From contig NW_003314374.1 in NCBI RefSeq assembly GCF_000143415.4, forward strand, positions 273,754 through 337,753: a DNA stretch of 64,000 nucleotides, given 5' to 3'. Origin of the DNA: Selaginella moellendorffii (Eukaryota; Streptophyta; Lycopodiopsida; Selaginellales; Selaginellaceae). Numbering within the stretch: position 1 is the stretch's first letter; every line of letters begins with the position of its first letter. Of this stretch, positions 1-9,726 are shown one piece after another. The notes beneath the pieces were generated by a model. That model saw nothing but the letters and a program-made list of their open reading frames with translations, searched no databases and was not told the origin of the DNA. The position numbers were made by a program, and so were the translations under genes.

Positions 1-347
1 ACGTTGTCGCCGGAATCGTAGTAGCCTCCCGTGAGATTCACCTGAGCAGCAGCGAAAATCGATCGACTAGAAAGGTAAACCACAAGAAAAACATTTCAAA
101 CGAGCAAAAGATTCTATGGTACATTCGCTGTTCTTCCATCGCTCATCCCCGAGTTTGCGCGCCATTTGATCCTCTGGCTCGTCGGCAGCTTGCCCGATCG
201 CATCCCCTCGTAGAAGAGGATGGATTTGGCGAGCGCGTCGCGGTAATCCAGCGATTGGAGCGCCTGCGCCTGGATTTCCACCCGCATTGCCGTGAAAAGA
301 ACAAAACCAAAGATCAAAATGAGAGAAGAGGAAGAACTCGCTGCCAT
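1..347 (-). CDS. GH9 endo-beta-1,4-glucanase, 5' end (runs off window)
   Basis: This is the start of a secreted plant cellulase that cleaves beta-1,4-glucan in the cell wall. Exon 1 is 123-347 and exon 2 is 1-41, continuing beyond the left edge; the 81-nt intron has GT-AG ends. The first ~30 residues are a signal peptide ([15 protein letters not shown] and onward). Mature GH9 hallmarks follow: [20 protein letters not shown], then [10 protein letters not shown], then after the splice [13 protein letters not shown], which carries the catalytic-domain DSGDN motif. The ATG at 347 is preferred because a TATAAAA at 384-378 would put transcription start close to 350. Only about 90 residues are visible, so membrane anchors or a C-terminal CBM cannot be judged. 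The family call is firm; the subclass is unknown. Confidence 0.9.
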
Positions 348-377
348 GATCAAGTGGATTTGTGTGAGGAACAAAGG

Positions 378-384
378 TTTTATA
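378..384 (-). promoter_or_regulatory. TATA box of the GH9 gene
   Basis: TATAAAA on the minus strand lies about 31-37 nt upstream of the ATG at 347. This implies a very short 5' leader and excludes any start upstream of 347. Confidence 0.6.
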
Positions 385-941
385 GCGGGGGAAAATTTTT
401 TGTTAGGTCTTAACAGTTTTAACGGGCGCCGTTAAAAAAGAATTTCTACCGTGGTCCCCACCGCACGGTACCCGAGGGCGGGAACGGTGGATCGTGTGAC
501 CAACGTTACGGTACTACTAACGCTGGCCGTTGGATCGTCGCGCAGAGAAGAACTATGCGATGGATCTTAGAAACTCTTTTCTTCTTCACGGAACAGTGTT
601 CTTATTTACACGTAAAGAAAACTCCGAAGACCTTGGCTTAAAAGGACAAAGCCGGAGTGTTCCAGTTTCTATATCTCCTTGTCTTGTTTAAGACAATTTC
701 TCGCGAGCACCGTTCTTGTAACAGGCACGCGAGGAAAAGCCCGAGGCGAGTAAAGTCACTGGGCCATGAATGATGAATTTTATTCCTGGTGAAATGCGAG
801 TGTACCACGAGCCTTGTCTCCTGCATCACATGATATGCTTTTCCCAGTTTGTAGGAAGAAACAAGCAAGAACTCCAAGAGAAAATGGTGTAAAGTACCTT
901 CAAGCTATCAGATCGTATTTTTCTATTCTTCTTCGCCTTTA
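385..941. other. Intergenic, no gene seen
   Basis: This stretch lies between the GH9 promoter and the fibrillin 3' end. Open frames here are short and match nothing recognised. It presumably holds the GH9 promoter and the fibrillin 3' UTR. Confidence 0.5.
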
Positions 942-2143
942 TCAGAAGGACTGGGTCTTTCCAAACACGAACACTCCTCCACTGCCGATTGCCCGGCCGA
1001 GAAGCATGTCGTTGTCCAGGTACGTGAGATAGTAGAGAAGTCCAAGAGACCTGGAAAAACTAAGATGAACAAGGGATTCTAGCGAGTTTAAGAGTACCTT
1101 CTTTCGTTGGAGGGTCTTCTTCCGCGCAATGGAACTCTTACGTCCAGAGAGTTTATAGCTTGGAGGATCTGTAAAGGGAGTGGTTTGTTTGCTTTTTAAT
1201 GTGGTTGCAATTGCGAGCGAGCGAGCATTACCTGGAGATTTAGAAACGTTCGTGGCAGAACGGCTGGAGCGAGCAAGGCTTGGACCTCTTCACTTATCAG
1301 AACCTCGCCGAGTCTAGCCTGTTAGTTCGTGGTTCGTGTGAAAGATTTAAAGAGACACTGAGGCGGAGAGTTACTGGACCTCTTTAAACTCCAATTGTAT
1401 CGTCCGAGCACTCACAACCGAGAAGCCAGCCGTAACAAACAATGTCGCCCCTTCTGCATCCTACAAGAAATAAAAAACACAACAAGAAAGAAACATTAGA
1501 AAGGAAAAGCTTACAAACAAAACCTTTGATACCTGCAATAAGCCAGGGATGCTCCACCTTACAACGTTCACGACTTGTCCCCCATCGAAGCGTCCCTTGC
1601 ACTCAAACTTTTGATAAATCTGTCCAGCCTAGATCGCACAGCATCCTGATTAAAAAAAAACTGGAAAGAAATCCATCCAAAGTCACCTTGAAAAATGGAA
1701 ACTCTCCAGCTTGCAAGATGGAAAGAACATCTGGAGCGGAAGTGTATTGCAGCAGCCAAGTTCCATCCAGCTTGTCAAGATCCAGGGCAGTCCCTGCATC
1801 AAAACTTTCGACTTCCACCTTTCTTTACAAACATGGGAGAAATTTTTGTCCAGGAGCGAAATAAAAATGTACCATACCATTGACTCCTCGAGAAGCGCGC
1901 GCTGGTCTTGGCTCGCTCGAGATCCCCTGCTCGTGTCCATCACTGCCTTGAGCAAGCTCATCTTCGCCTTGTGGAGGTCTCTCGTTCTCTCCTGGAAACT
2001 CCAAAATTCTACGCAATCCAATCGATCCGAGAACGAACCTGATGAGCCGCCGAGGCTCTCGAGCAGGAGGAGAGCCGCGCCATCGCCGGGGCGCCGCGAG
2101 ATACCGGCATTCTCGCCGCTCCCAAGAAGAGAGAAGAATCCAT
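942..2143 (-). CDS. Plastid fibrillin (PAP/fibrillin family)
   Basis: Fibrillins are plastid lipid-associated proteins found in plastoglobules and thylakoids. Eight exons give 264 aa: 2039-2143, 1878-1991, 1687-1818, 1533-1628, 1380-1460, 1232-1318, 1098-1168 and 942-1050. Introns are 47-72 nt and every junction keeps frame. A Ser/Ala/Arg-rich N terminus (start MDSSLFLGAARMPVSRG) looks like a plastid transit peptide. Family blocks follow in order: SRASQDQRALLEE near 60, LDGTWLLQYTSAPDVLSIL near 85-105, IYQKFECKGRFDGGQVVNVV, TLFVTAGFSVVSARTIQLEF, ISEEVQALLAPAVLPRTFL, and the C-terminal YYLTYLDNDMLLGRAIGSGG close to the stop. The lipocalin-like fold is complete. A second, decayed copy lies at 6.9-8.7 kb. 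The exon 5 donor (GAG|GTCCAG) is weak but keeps frame. Confidence 0.9.
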
Positions 2144-2955
2144 GCCCTATAATATCTAAGCTTGGAGGATGTGTGAAAAATCTAAAGAAACAAATCCAAA
2201 AGTCGAATTCAGGCTGCCACGTGGGCGTGTTGGCGACATTATTCGACTTGACGAGCTTGGCAAGGGTTTACTGTGGCTCTAACACCAAGGTCTAGTTGAA
2301 CCTAACCAGATTCCTTGCTTTTCCCAAGGTGGAACTGGTTGAATTAACTACAGATTGTTTGAGGTTTTGAATTGAAGAGTTTTAAGCTTGGCTTACCAAT
2401 TTTTTGTGATTGTGAGTTGAAGGATTGTGAGGTTATGGCTAAAGAAATTATGATGTGATGATCAAAGATTGTAAGCTGAGGAATTGTGAAAAACTGTGCT
2501 AAAATAACAAAGTCATAGCTACATAAGTGTGATTGTGAAATGACTGTGATGTTGTGTCTGTATAAACTATGATGCTTAAATGTGCATAACACCCCATGGG
2601 TAATGGTGTGTGTTATATTGATGTTGTGAAACAAAATTCATGTCGTTCTTGTTGAGACAAGATGGAGGGATGAAGTTGAGTATTTAGTACCACCCATGGC
2701 AATTCAAAATTTCTCAAAGAAGACAAAAGAGCAAATTACTTTTATTGTATTGCCTACTCAAGAGTTTAGAGATGTTTTGGAATAACTAGGTTCTAAAGAT
2801 TTAGGCTTTGCTCTATTTGCTTGAGGAGAGCACATATTCTATTAAGCTCCAAGTATCTATCTTACCAACAGTGTATATTTGTTGAGAAATTAATAACCTA
2901 TATGTACCTTTTACATTGTAGTGTTAGGTAAGATGTAAAGGTTGTTTGTCATGTA
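2144..2955. other. AT-rich intergenic stretch
   Basis: No gene is recognisable. The 2340-2640 part has many short GTGA/TTGTGA-type near-repeats and low complexity. It ends at the target site of the LTR element. Confidence 0.5.
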
Positions 2956-2960
2956 TTATG

Positions 2961-3373
2961 TGTCAAGACCCCCAACAAGATCAAGATTGGAAAATGCAAA
3001 AGACAAAGAGAAAAACTAGTGGAAACAAAGAAGAGGCTTTAGACTGGTGTTGATTCAGATTGTGGAGAAATGGAACAAGGCTAACCTATATATACTATAG
3101 GTTGATGAAGCTCCACCACTCTTGAATCATGAACGGCCTAAATATAGCTAAGGTCGAGGAGGCGCCACATCAATATCAGGAATGTGGCTCGAGACTCAGG
3201 AATCGTACAGGGAATCAAAGAGTCAGAAATAGGGAAGTGTCTCAAGAGTCAGGAATAGGGAAGTGTCTCAAGAGTCAGGAATAGGGAAGTGTCTTGAGAA
3301 TCAGGAATGTGGTCTGCAGGTCAGGAATCCGGCGAGAATCAGGAATGTGGCAAGAATTGGGGGATTCCTGACA
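2961..3373 (-). repeat. 3' LTR of the Tf1/sushi-like element
   Basis: This 413-bp LTR is 26 bp longer than its partner because it has one more copy of a 26-bp unit (GTGTCTCAAGAGTCAGGAAT-type) around 3235-3300. It carries the same TATA region and the same 15-nt inverted-repeat partner (3050-3064) as the other LTR. Confidence 0.9.
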
Positions 3374-3386
3374 GCACCCCCTCCTC
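3374..3386 (-). other. Polypurine tract next to the 3' LTR
   Basis: GAGGAGGGGGTGC on the minus strand abuts the 3' LTR directly, the expected position of the plus-strand primer. Confidence 0.65.
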
Positions 3387-3785
3387 AAGAACGAGTGGAA
3401 CGAGGGTGTGAATGAGAACGACGAGGAGGATGAGATGAGCGGCGAGGGATGGGAGATGGAAAAAAAGAATGAGGACTGGGACGAGAAGGATAGCGGCGGT
3501 GGAAGTCCTGAACAAGGTCAGGAGAATGAATCAGGTTATCCGCAGGTTCCCAAGTGCGTTCTTCAGGTCCGTAACCTTTCCAGTCGACCAGATAGTAGAG
3601 TTTAGACCGTGAAATCTTGGAATCAAGGATGTCCTGAACCTCATACTCAGACCCATCCTCGAGTTGCACTGGTGGAGGTGGAGGAATGACCTGATTGGGA
3701 ATAGGACTGGGAATATAAGGCTCAAGGAGAGAGGAGTGAAAAACGGGGTGAATTTGATATGAGGAGGGTACCAGAAATATCCATC
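3386..3785 (-). pseudogene. Integrase C-terminal tail with chromodomain (fragment)
   Basis: The open frame reads YQIHPVFHSSLLEPY, typical of the integrase C terminus of chromoviruses. A Pro-rich linker follows, then a chromodomain with YEVQDILDSKISRSKLYYLV and WKGYGPEERTWEPADNL. The domain lacks everything upstream: catalytic integrase, RNase H and RT are absent and the frame joins gag-derived DNA. Chromodomains direct integration to marked chromatin in this retrotransposon clade. This is a relic with no independent function. Confidence 0.85.
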
Positions 3786-4543
3786 GGGACCGGAGCAGTA
3801 GGTTCAGGAGTATGCCCCGAAGACTCAAGCTGGGATTCCTGAGTCTGGGACGGAAAAACAGCGGCGCGGCGACTTTCCTGACGACGTTCAAAGAGACAAT
3901 TGTCACATCGAACAACTTTGTTGATGGCGTCCGGCAGGTCCTTGGGATCCTCCATGGTGAGCAACAAATCCTTGACACCGTTGTTGAGGCCGAAACAAAA
4001 TTGGTCAATCAGAGCCCACTCATCCCACTGAGTGTCCAAGGCAAGGAGTTGGAACTTTGCAGCGTAGATCGAGGCAGGACAAGACCCCTGAGAAAGATGT
4101 CTCATCTTTGTGGTAGCAGCCCGAACTCGATCTGTCTCGCCAAAACATACTTCGAGCTTCTCTTTGAACAATTAAAGATCCATCAGCTCCGGAACCACAA
4201 CCCCTTTCACGCTCTTCTCCAAAAGAGGAGAAAACCATGACAAAGCTGCACCTTCGAGCAACATCCCAATCGCGCCGATTTGAGACTCGGGAGTGGGGTA
4301 CCGCCGATGTTGAAGTGTAAAGATCAGCTCCATTTGGTTCAGAAATCCGCCAAGCTTCGAACGCTTGCCTGGAAATTTCGCCGGGAAACTCACCTTCGGT
4401 TTAGGAACTTTGCTGGATCCTTGAGCCGAAAGTGAAGCAAGCTCCTACTGCATGCGAAGAAGGGTCACCTTCAGCTCGGTATTCTCAGACTGGATTTTTG
4501 CAAGGACTGCGGCAAAGAAATCAGGATGGCTTGGAGACTCCAT
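3786..4543 (-). pseudogene. gag (capsid region) of the Tf1/sushi-like element, broken
   Basis: The start at 4543 (MESPSHPDFFAAVLAKIQSE) lies ~80 nt after the primer site. The frame contains capsid-like blocks such as LGGFLNQMELIFTLQ, ALSWFSPLLE and FQLLALDTQWDEWALIDQFC. Two in-frame stops interrupt it, one after LLRMQ near 4448 and one after ELMDL near 4172. The frame ends at the deletion junction after PVPMDIS; no zinc knuckle remains. Confidence 0.8.
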
Positions 4544-4621
4544 CGGCAAGAAGAAAGAAAAAAAAGGAAAAAAGACAAAGGCAATCAAACAATCAAAACG
4601 AGCTAAAGCAAAAGCAAAAAA

Positions 4622-4636
4622 CACAATCTGAATCAA
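4622..4636 (-). other. Primer-binding site matching self-priming
   Basis: The minus-strand sequence TTGATTCAGATTGTG begins 2-3 nt after the 5' LTR and does not resemble the 3' end of initiator tRNA-Met. It is the exact complement of 4743-4729 inside the LTR, which lies about 25-35 nt downstream of a TATATA box and so at or near the transcript 5' end. That is the arrangement used by Tf1-type elements, where the RNA 5' end primes its own reverse transcription. Confidence 0.7.
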
Positions 4637-4638
4637 AT

Positions 4639-5025
4639 TGTCAAGACCCCCAACAAGATCAAAATTGGAAAATGCAAAAAACAAAGAGAAAAGCTAGTGG
4701 AAACAAAAAAAAAGCCTTAGACTGGCGTTGATTCAGATTGTGGAGAAATGGAACAAAGCTAACCTATATATACTATAGGTTGATGAAACTTCACCACTCT
4801 TGGATCGTGGACGGCCTAAATATAGCTGAGGTCGAGGAGGCACCACATCAATATCAGGAATGTGGCTCGAGACTCAAGAATTGTACAGGGAATCAAAGAG
4901 TCAGGAATAGGGAGGTGTCTCGAGAGTTAGGAATAGAGAAGTGTCTTGAGAATTAAGAATGTGGTCTGCAAGTTAGGAATCCGGCGAGAATCAAGAATGT
5001 GGCAAGAATTGGGGGATTCCTAACA
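4639..5025 (-). repeat. 5' LTR of the Tf1/sushi-like element
   Basis: This is a 387-bp TG...CA LTR. A TATATA motif lies near 4765-4771 (minus strand) and the putative transcript start near 4740. It is paired with 2961-3373. Confidence 0.9.
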
Positions 5026-5030
5026 TTATG

Positions 5031-5772
5031 CATATGAAAATTTATGGGATATTTATTAGATCTTCAATAACTTCACTAAACTCCACCAAACCATACAAAC
5101 ATTATGTTAACTTTCTATGCCATAGATCTCCTAAGATAATCACCTAAGTCTCAACCCATGCCCTTAATTATGGCTAGCTTTGGTTATAAATTAGATTTTT
5201 CTCTTTATAAAATATTTCTTTGAATATTTTTGGGTTCTTTATAAAAAATTTTGCTCCAAATACAGTATCATAACTAAATAATATGTTTTTTTTTAATTAC
5301 AACATTACTTGTGGTATAGAGCCATGGGTTGTTAATTTATATCAAACATATAGCTGCTTACAAGACTTTATCAAAATCAATTTAATTCTCATTACGAAAA
5401 AAAGAATTTTGAGTTAATTTACATGAGAAATTAGATATACATAATTTTGACACAAATTTGAAGCAAACCTGGAAAGGAACTATACTCATAGTAGGAACTT
5501 CAACATCCATAAAAATTAAATTAACAATGATACAAAACCATTTCAAACACTACCGGTAAAAACAATTTAAACCAATCACTACATTCCACATATGATGCTA
5601 AGAAACATGGCAAAGAATCTTATGAATTCTTAGGTTAAGGGTTAAACTTCAATAAATACCCTTTAATTAGGCACTACAAAAGCTTCAAAGATATTTATTA
5701 TTATTGAAAAACATAAGGTTTCACATGAATAAAGTTTCAGCAGTTTGAAACTTTCTAATTAGTAAACATTAA
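5031..5772. other. AT-rich intergenic stretch
   Basis: No open frame or repeat recognised. It is probably the 3' flank of the small peptide gene. Confidence 0.5.
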
Positions 5773-6055
5773 TTAGATAGGCTCGCATGTTCCAACAGGA
5801 ATGCCTCCAATGTTAAAGCCTGCAAGGGCACAGTGGCCTTGGCAACAATCACTATCCTTCGAGCATCCTTCAAGAACATTTTTACATCCTTGAAGAAGTT
5901 TTCTGGTGACAATGCCATTCTCACCTGGAAAATTTGGTAGAAAACTTTGTGGCTCAAGATTAAATTTTTAACTTACCTATTGCAAGAGTCATTGAAACCA
6001 GAAGACAGAGGAACAAAAGCTGCAAAACTATAGACGAGAGTTGAATCTTTGCCAT
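5773..6055 (-). CDS. Small secreted cysteine-knot-type peptide
   Basis: Two exons (5977-6055 and 5773-5924) with a 52-nt GT-AG intron encode 76 aa. Residues 1-26 (MAKIQLSSIVLQLLFLCLLV and onward) are a clear signal peptide. The mature part has six cysteines spaced C-x6-C-x5-CC-x3-C-x14-C. This is the inhibitor-cystine-knot (knottin) pattern seen in plant antimicrobial and protease-inhibitor peptides and in many animal peptides. Key stretches are CKNVLEGCSKDSDCCQGHC and the final GTCEP. A TATAAAA box at 6107-6101 sits about 46 nt before the ATG. A secreted defence or signalling role is an inference from the fold pattern; the target is unknown. The gene is easy to miss because neither exon is long in the right frame. 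Confidence 0.75.
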
Positions 6056-6100
6056 TGTGTTGTGTGAATTGTGTTATACCTTCCAATCCAATAGGCTGGC

Positions 6101-6107
6101 TTTTATA
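6101..6107 (-). promoter_or_regulatory. TATA box of the knottin-like gene
   Basis: TATAAAA on the minus strand lies 46 nt upstream of the start codon at 6055, giving a leader of about 20 nt. Confidence 0.6.
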
Positions 6108-6123
6108 CTCTGGGCTATGGGAT

Positions 6124-6200
6124 AAATTAGTGATGGTGTGGATCATGAGGTTTGACTAAAGCTCATCCTTGCGTTTCACAGCTGGTTTAGCACAATATTA
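6124..6200. repeat. Knottin upstream region, duplicated at 6417-6495
   Basis: The stretch starting AGTGATGGTGTGGATCATGA and ending in the GCGTTTCACAGCT region recurs about 295 bp further on, starting AGTGATAGTGTGGATCACGA. The 6340-6370 part also resembles the exon 2 border of the peptide gene. This looks like a partial tandem duplication of the locus whose coding part has decayed. Confidence 0.5.
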
Positions 6201-6954
6201 AGGTAAAAGACATGTCTTGAAATCATGTAAGCACTGCCTGCACAGGTTGGAACTTGGAATCCTCCAGTTCACGTTTCTTTATTAGCTTAAAATACATATT
6301 AAGACAGATGCAGTGGCCTACAAACAAGCATGGTGCTACTTTTCTAGTGACATTGCCCGGAAATTCTGTTAGAAACACACCAGTAAATGGATATCTTATA
6401 GTTGTTTAGAGCTTAAAATAAGTGATAGTGTGGATCACGAGGGCTGACCTTTTTGAATACTCTAAACTGTCCTTGTGTTTCACAGCTCTCTGGAATCCTA
6501 ATGTTTAGGGACTCCATGTGGGCTCTGCCCGCGCTCACAAAACTAATCTCAAAACCAGTGTGCATAGTTTCTTCACGTTTGCATGAATTTTTCAACATGC
6601 GGCCACGACTGTGATGACCCCTTTTTTGTAGCTATACACCATATACAATTTCTATCTATCTTCCGTTTATCATGTCTTGTAGAGCTCATATTCTGAGGTC
6701 TAAGTAGAACAAGTGCACTGGCGGTACGCAATTGCAAAGCATTTCAAAGATACGCATATACGGATCGCAGAATGTTTGGATTAGGATTGGAGCTGTGGAG
6801 CCAACTAAATCCCCCAGAACAAGATATGTGATAATCCTGCATACACGGCACTGGCAAATTAGCAGCTCGTGGTCAGAACGCCAAAGCAACGACAAAGGAA
6901 GAAAAGCGAACCTTCTTGCGAAGAGGGGATCCAAGGGCCGTTTCTGAACTCGCT

Positions 6955-7120
6955 GTGGATCCCGTATGTGAGATAGTACAGGGCGTAAGAAGTCCACGAA
7001 AATGTAAGACAGTAGCGAGTGTCCAGTGGGAAAGAAGTACCTTCTTTCGTTGGATGGTCATCCAACTCTATGAGGGTTTATGTCTTGGAGGATCTGTATC
7101 TTTGTTTTAAATGTGGTGGC
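6955..7120 (-). pseudogene. Fibrillin pseudogene, 3' exons
   Basis: This segment matches the last two fibrillin exons and their intron at 1015-1172. It contains the relics of YYLTY and the donor GAAAGAAG|GTAC, followed by CTTGGAGGATCTGTA at the exon 7 border. The reading frame is broken. It belongs with 8165-8710, the matching 5' part, and is separated from it by LINE-derived DNA. Confidence 0.75.
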
Positions 7121-7554
7121 ATTTACGTGTTAAAAGATTAAAGGTGATTGTATAGATACATTACTTTATAAATGTTTTAAAGGCCCACACAGGACCTGTA
7201 ATTTGTATAGATGTCCAGGTGGAGTGTCTTAGTTTGAGCAAGGGTGTCTTGATGATGTTGTATATGTCTAGAGTTTTGTTTGAAGTTGGCGACAGTGTGG
7301 TTCGAGGATGGACAGCAACTCGTTGCAGAGGCATGTTGTTATTAACAGGTATTTGCTGAATCTGACGTCTTTCTGTTGAAGCAGAAGTGGGAGCAGCATT
7401 GTGAAGTCGAGGAGTGGCTCAGAAGCTCGCTGTTGGTTGTAAGCTATTGAACAGGTTCAATCTCTTGAGCACATAAGTAACAGATGTGCCTCTCCCATGG
7501 CATTTTGTGTGCGTCCCAATTGCTGACCTCAGAGGGAAGATGCTGGCCTGTTTT

Positions 7555-8162
7555 CTATCGTGCCAAAATTTTGTGATGTTTCCGTCCCATAAGCCTTCCC
7601 ACCCCAGTTTTCCGATCCCTGTTGATCGTCGAGATGTAGTAGTGAAACCTTTGATCATGATCCGCACCTTGGAGCCACCATTGAAATGCTCGTTGAAGCC
7701 ATTGTGCTGGGACATAGGCAATGTTTTTGTATTCCAGATTCGGAAGGTACTGTTTTGTGTTCCTCCACACATAGACCTCGATTGGGAGTATACCAGATTC
7801 CACCAATGGGTACCTTGTTGCCATCCAAACTCAATATTGAGGAACTAGTGATTTAGTTGCTCCATTTTCTTCCATACAGTTCGCGGCAAGCCAGGGCTCA
7901 AGCCTGACCTCCATATGTCAATATGGTGATGACTTTGGTGTGAGCATTGTCTGCAGGTGTCCCATCTAAAAATGCCAGCTTGCTTGAGATCACTTTGGAG
8001 TGCATAGTAGGCATTGGTGGCACTTTGAATTTGCACCATGTAACCAAAAGTACTCGACACTAACAAGCACTTAGTTTTCATAGTGAAGATCACCAGCCTT
8101 CTGTTTTTACAATTAGCGCAACCAAGGATCATGGTCCGTGTTTTTGTGAGATTTATGGACAA
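7555..8162 (-). pseudogene. LINE-type reverse transcriptase remnant (C-terminal part)
   Basis: Two overlapping frames on the minus strand resemble the part of plant non-LTR retrotransposon ORF2 downstream of the catalytic palm. The first frame (8162-7845) has INLTKTRTMILGC, a typical post-palm LINE block, then IQSATNAYYALQSDLKQAGI. The second (7824-7555) has ESGILPIEVYVWRNTKQYL, like the ETG-LP-E region of these proteins. A frameshift lies between them. No endonuclease, YADD motif or poly-A tail is visible. It interrupts a fibrillin pseudogene. Confidence 0.6.
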
Positions 8163-8164
8163 GC

Positions 8165-8710
8165 AAGTAGAGCACTCACAGCCAAAAAGCCAGCTGTAAC
8201 AAGCAATGTCACGCCTTCTCCGTCCTACCTACATACACATGCATAAGAAACCACCAAAATTGAAAAAAGAAAAGCTTACCGACTGACATAAAAACACTCA
8301 AACATAACAGCAACATTCACGACTTCTCCCCTATCAAAGCGTCCCTTGCACTTTTGATAAATCTGTACAGCCTATATCACACGGCATCCTGATTAAGAAA
8401 ACTATAAAAAAATCCATCCAAACTCAACATTTGGAGCGAGCAACCAAGTTCGAACCGGTTTGTCGACCACCTTTCTTCACCTACAAGAGGCCCTGATACC
8501 GTACCATTGAGTCCTCGAGAAGCGCGCACTGGTCTTGGCTCGCTCTAGATCCCCTGCTCGTGTCCATCACTGCCTTGAGCAAGCTCATCTGAGGTCTCTC
8601 TTGCCAAGGAACTCCAAAATTCTACTCAATCCAGTCGGATCCAAGAACGAACCCGATGAGAATGGAAAGCAGCCGAGACTCTCCATCGCCGGGGGCGCCC
8701 CGAGATAGAG
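8165..8710 (-). pseudogene. Fibrillin pseudogene, 5' exons
   Basis: This is collinear with 1405-2150 of the intact gene. Recognisable pieces include the exon 5 border near 8170-8220, the exon 4 region near 8310-8400, and the exon 2 region around 8510-8600, which corresponds to SRGSRASQDQRALLEE. Deletions remove most of exon 3 and break the frame. Together with 6955-7120 it is a second, dead fibrillin copy. Confidence 0.8.
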
Positions 8711-8818
8711 AAGAAATATCTAAAGATGTGTGGAAATTCTCCCATATTATTGATGAATCAAAGAATCGCTCAAACAAATCGAATCGCTGGAGCCTCTAGA
8801 ACCACGGAACCTATCGAA

Positions 8819-9423
8819 TCAGTAGTGTGGGTGGCAGACCTGGCTAAAAGCGAAGGGCGCGACCTTGTAGAAGACCTCGTTCTTGAAGGTCTTGAGGTAC
8901 GCAACGCCGGCGCCCTCCTTGCCCTTGCCCACATTGGTGATGATATCGCAGCTGTAGTCACTCGACTTGACGAGCTTGGCCGTACACGTCTTGGTCTTGG
9001 CCACGTACGGCAGCTTCACCTGGTAGAACCCGTCATTGTCCGTACTGTCGCTCCCCTTGACCACTGCGCCCTTCTCGTTCTTGCACTCCACGGCCACCTC
9101 GCCACCTTTTTAGGTTCATACCACAATGTTACGATCTTCCTAGCGTATTCTCTTGTATACGTACCGACAATGTGCTTCGTCCATTGGCCGTAGCAGCCCT
9201 GGCAGTAGACGTATCCCTGAATGACGGTGGTATCGACTTCGTAGTGCTGGGGGTAGCCGTAGTCGTGGCCGTATTTGGGCTCCTCGGGTGCCTTGGATGG
9301 GACTTCGGGGACCTTCTTCACCTCGTCCACCACCTTGTGTGGGACGTCGTATGAATCCACTGCGAGGGCGCACACTGCGAGGGAGAGGGCGAGCAGCAAG
9401 ATCAAACTCTTGTTGGAAGCCAT
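8819..9423 (-). CDS. Secreted Ole e 1-domain protein 1
   Basis: Two exons (9165-9423, 8819-9105) with a 59-nt intron give 181 aa. A signal peptide (MASNKSLILLLALSLAVCAL) leads into a short Pro/Glu/Lys-rich linker. The Ole e 1 domain then starts with TTVIQGYVYCQGCYGQW. Downstream are VAVECKNEKG, STDNDGFYQVKLPY, CTAKLVKSSDYSCDIITNVG and YKVAPFAF. The six domain cysteines are present. This family includes pollen Ole e 1 and AGP31/PRP-like wall proteins, so an apoplastic role is likely. A TATA box lies at 9527-9521. It is the first of three family members within 2.1 kb. Confidence 0.88.
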
Positions 9424-9520
9424 CGCTAGCTTGTTTGATCTGGGAGAGAGCTACTTAAGATGATGGAAAAGCTAGAAAGAACGAGATTGCTTGATACTTC
9501 CAAGCTCTTGAGGTTTGTGG

Positions 9521-9527
9521 TTTTATA
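9521..9527 (-). promoter_or_regulatory. TATA box of Ole e 1 gene 1
   Basis: TATAAAA on the minus strand lies about 100 nt upstream of the ATG at 9423. Confidence 0.5.
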
Positions 9528-9726
9528 TCCATGCGAGACGTGATATCATGCCATGATTTTTTCTACCAGATCAAGTAAAACTTGTACCGATACTGGGAGA
9601 AGCAAGGTGTTATGGAGATTTGTGGCCACGTTATGGTCGTGCAATCACATTCTTTCCACGTCCCACTTTCTAGCCCGAGGGCTGCTTAATAAGATCAGAA
9701 CATAGCAAGGCGATCGCGAGCAAGAA

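Larger units (their letters stand above)
2956..5030 (-). mobile_element. Deleted chromodomain Ty3/gypsy (Tf1/sushi-like) LTR retrotransposon
   Basis: A 5-bp target duplication TTATG (2956-2960 and 5026-5030) flanks two LTRs, 2961-3373 and 4639-5025, both TG...CA. Sense is the minus strand. The 5' LTR is 4639-5025, followed by a primer site at 4636-4622, gag, a direct gag-to-integrase-tail junction near 3785, and a purine tract (3386-3374) next to the 3' LTR. Protease, reverse transcriptase, RNase H and the integrase core are all missing, so the copy is non-autonomous. Stops in gag show it is dead. The intact TSD says the LTR pair belongs to one insertion. Confidence 0.9.

Noticed and set aside
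345-374. Upstream start for the GH9 gene at 374
   Set aside because: The codon there is TTG and lies upstream of the transcription start implied by the TATA box. ATG at 347 begins a good signal peptide.
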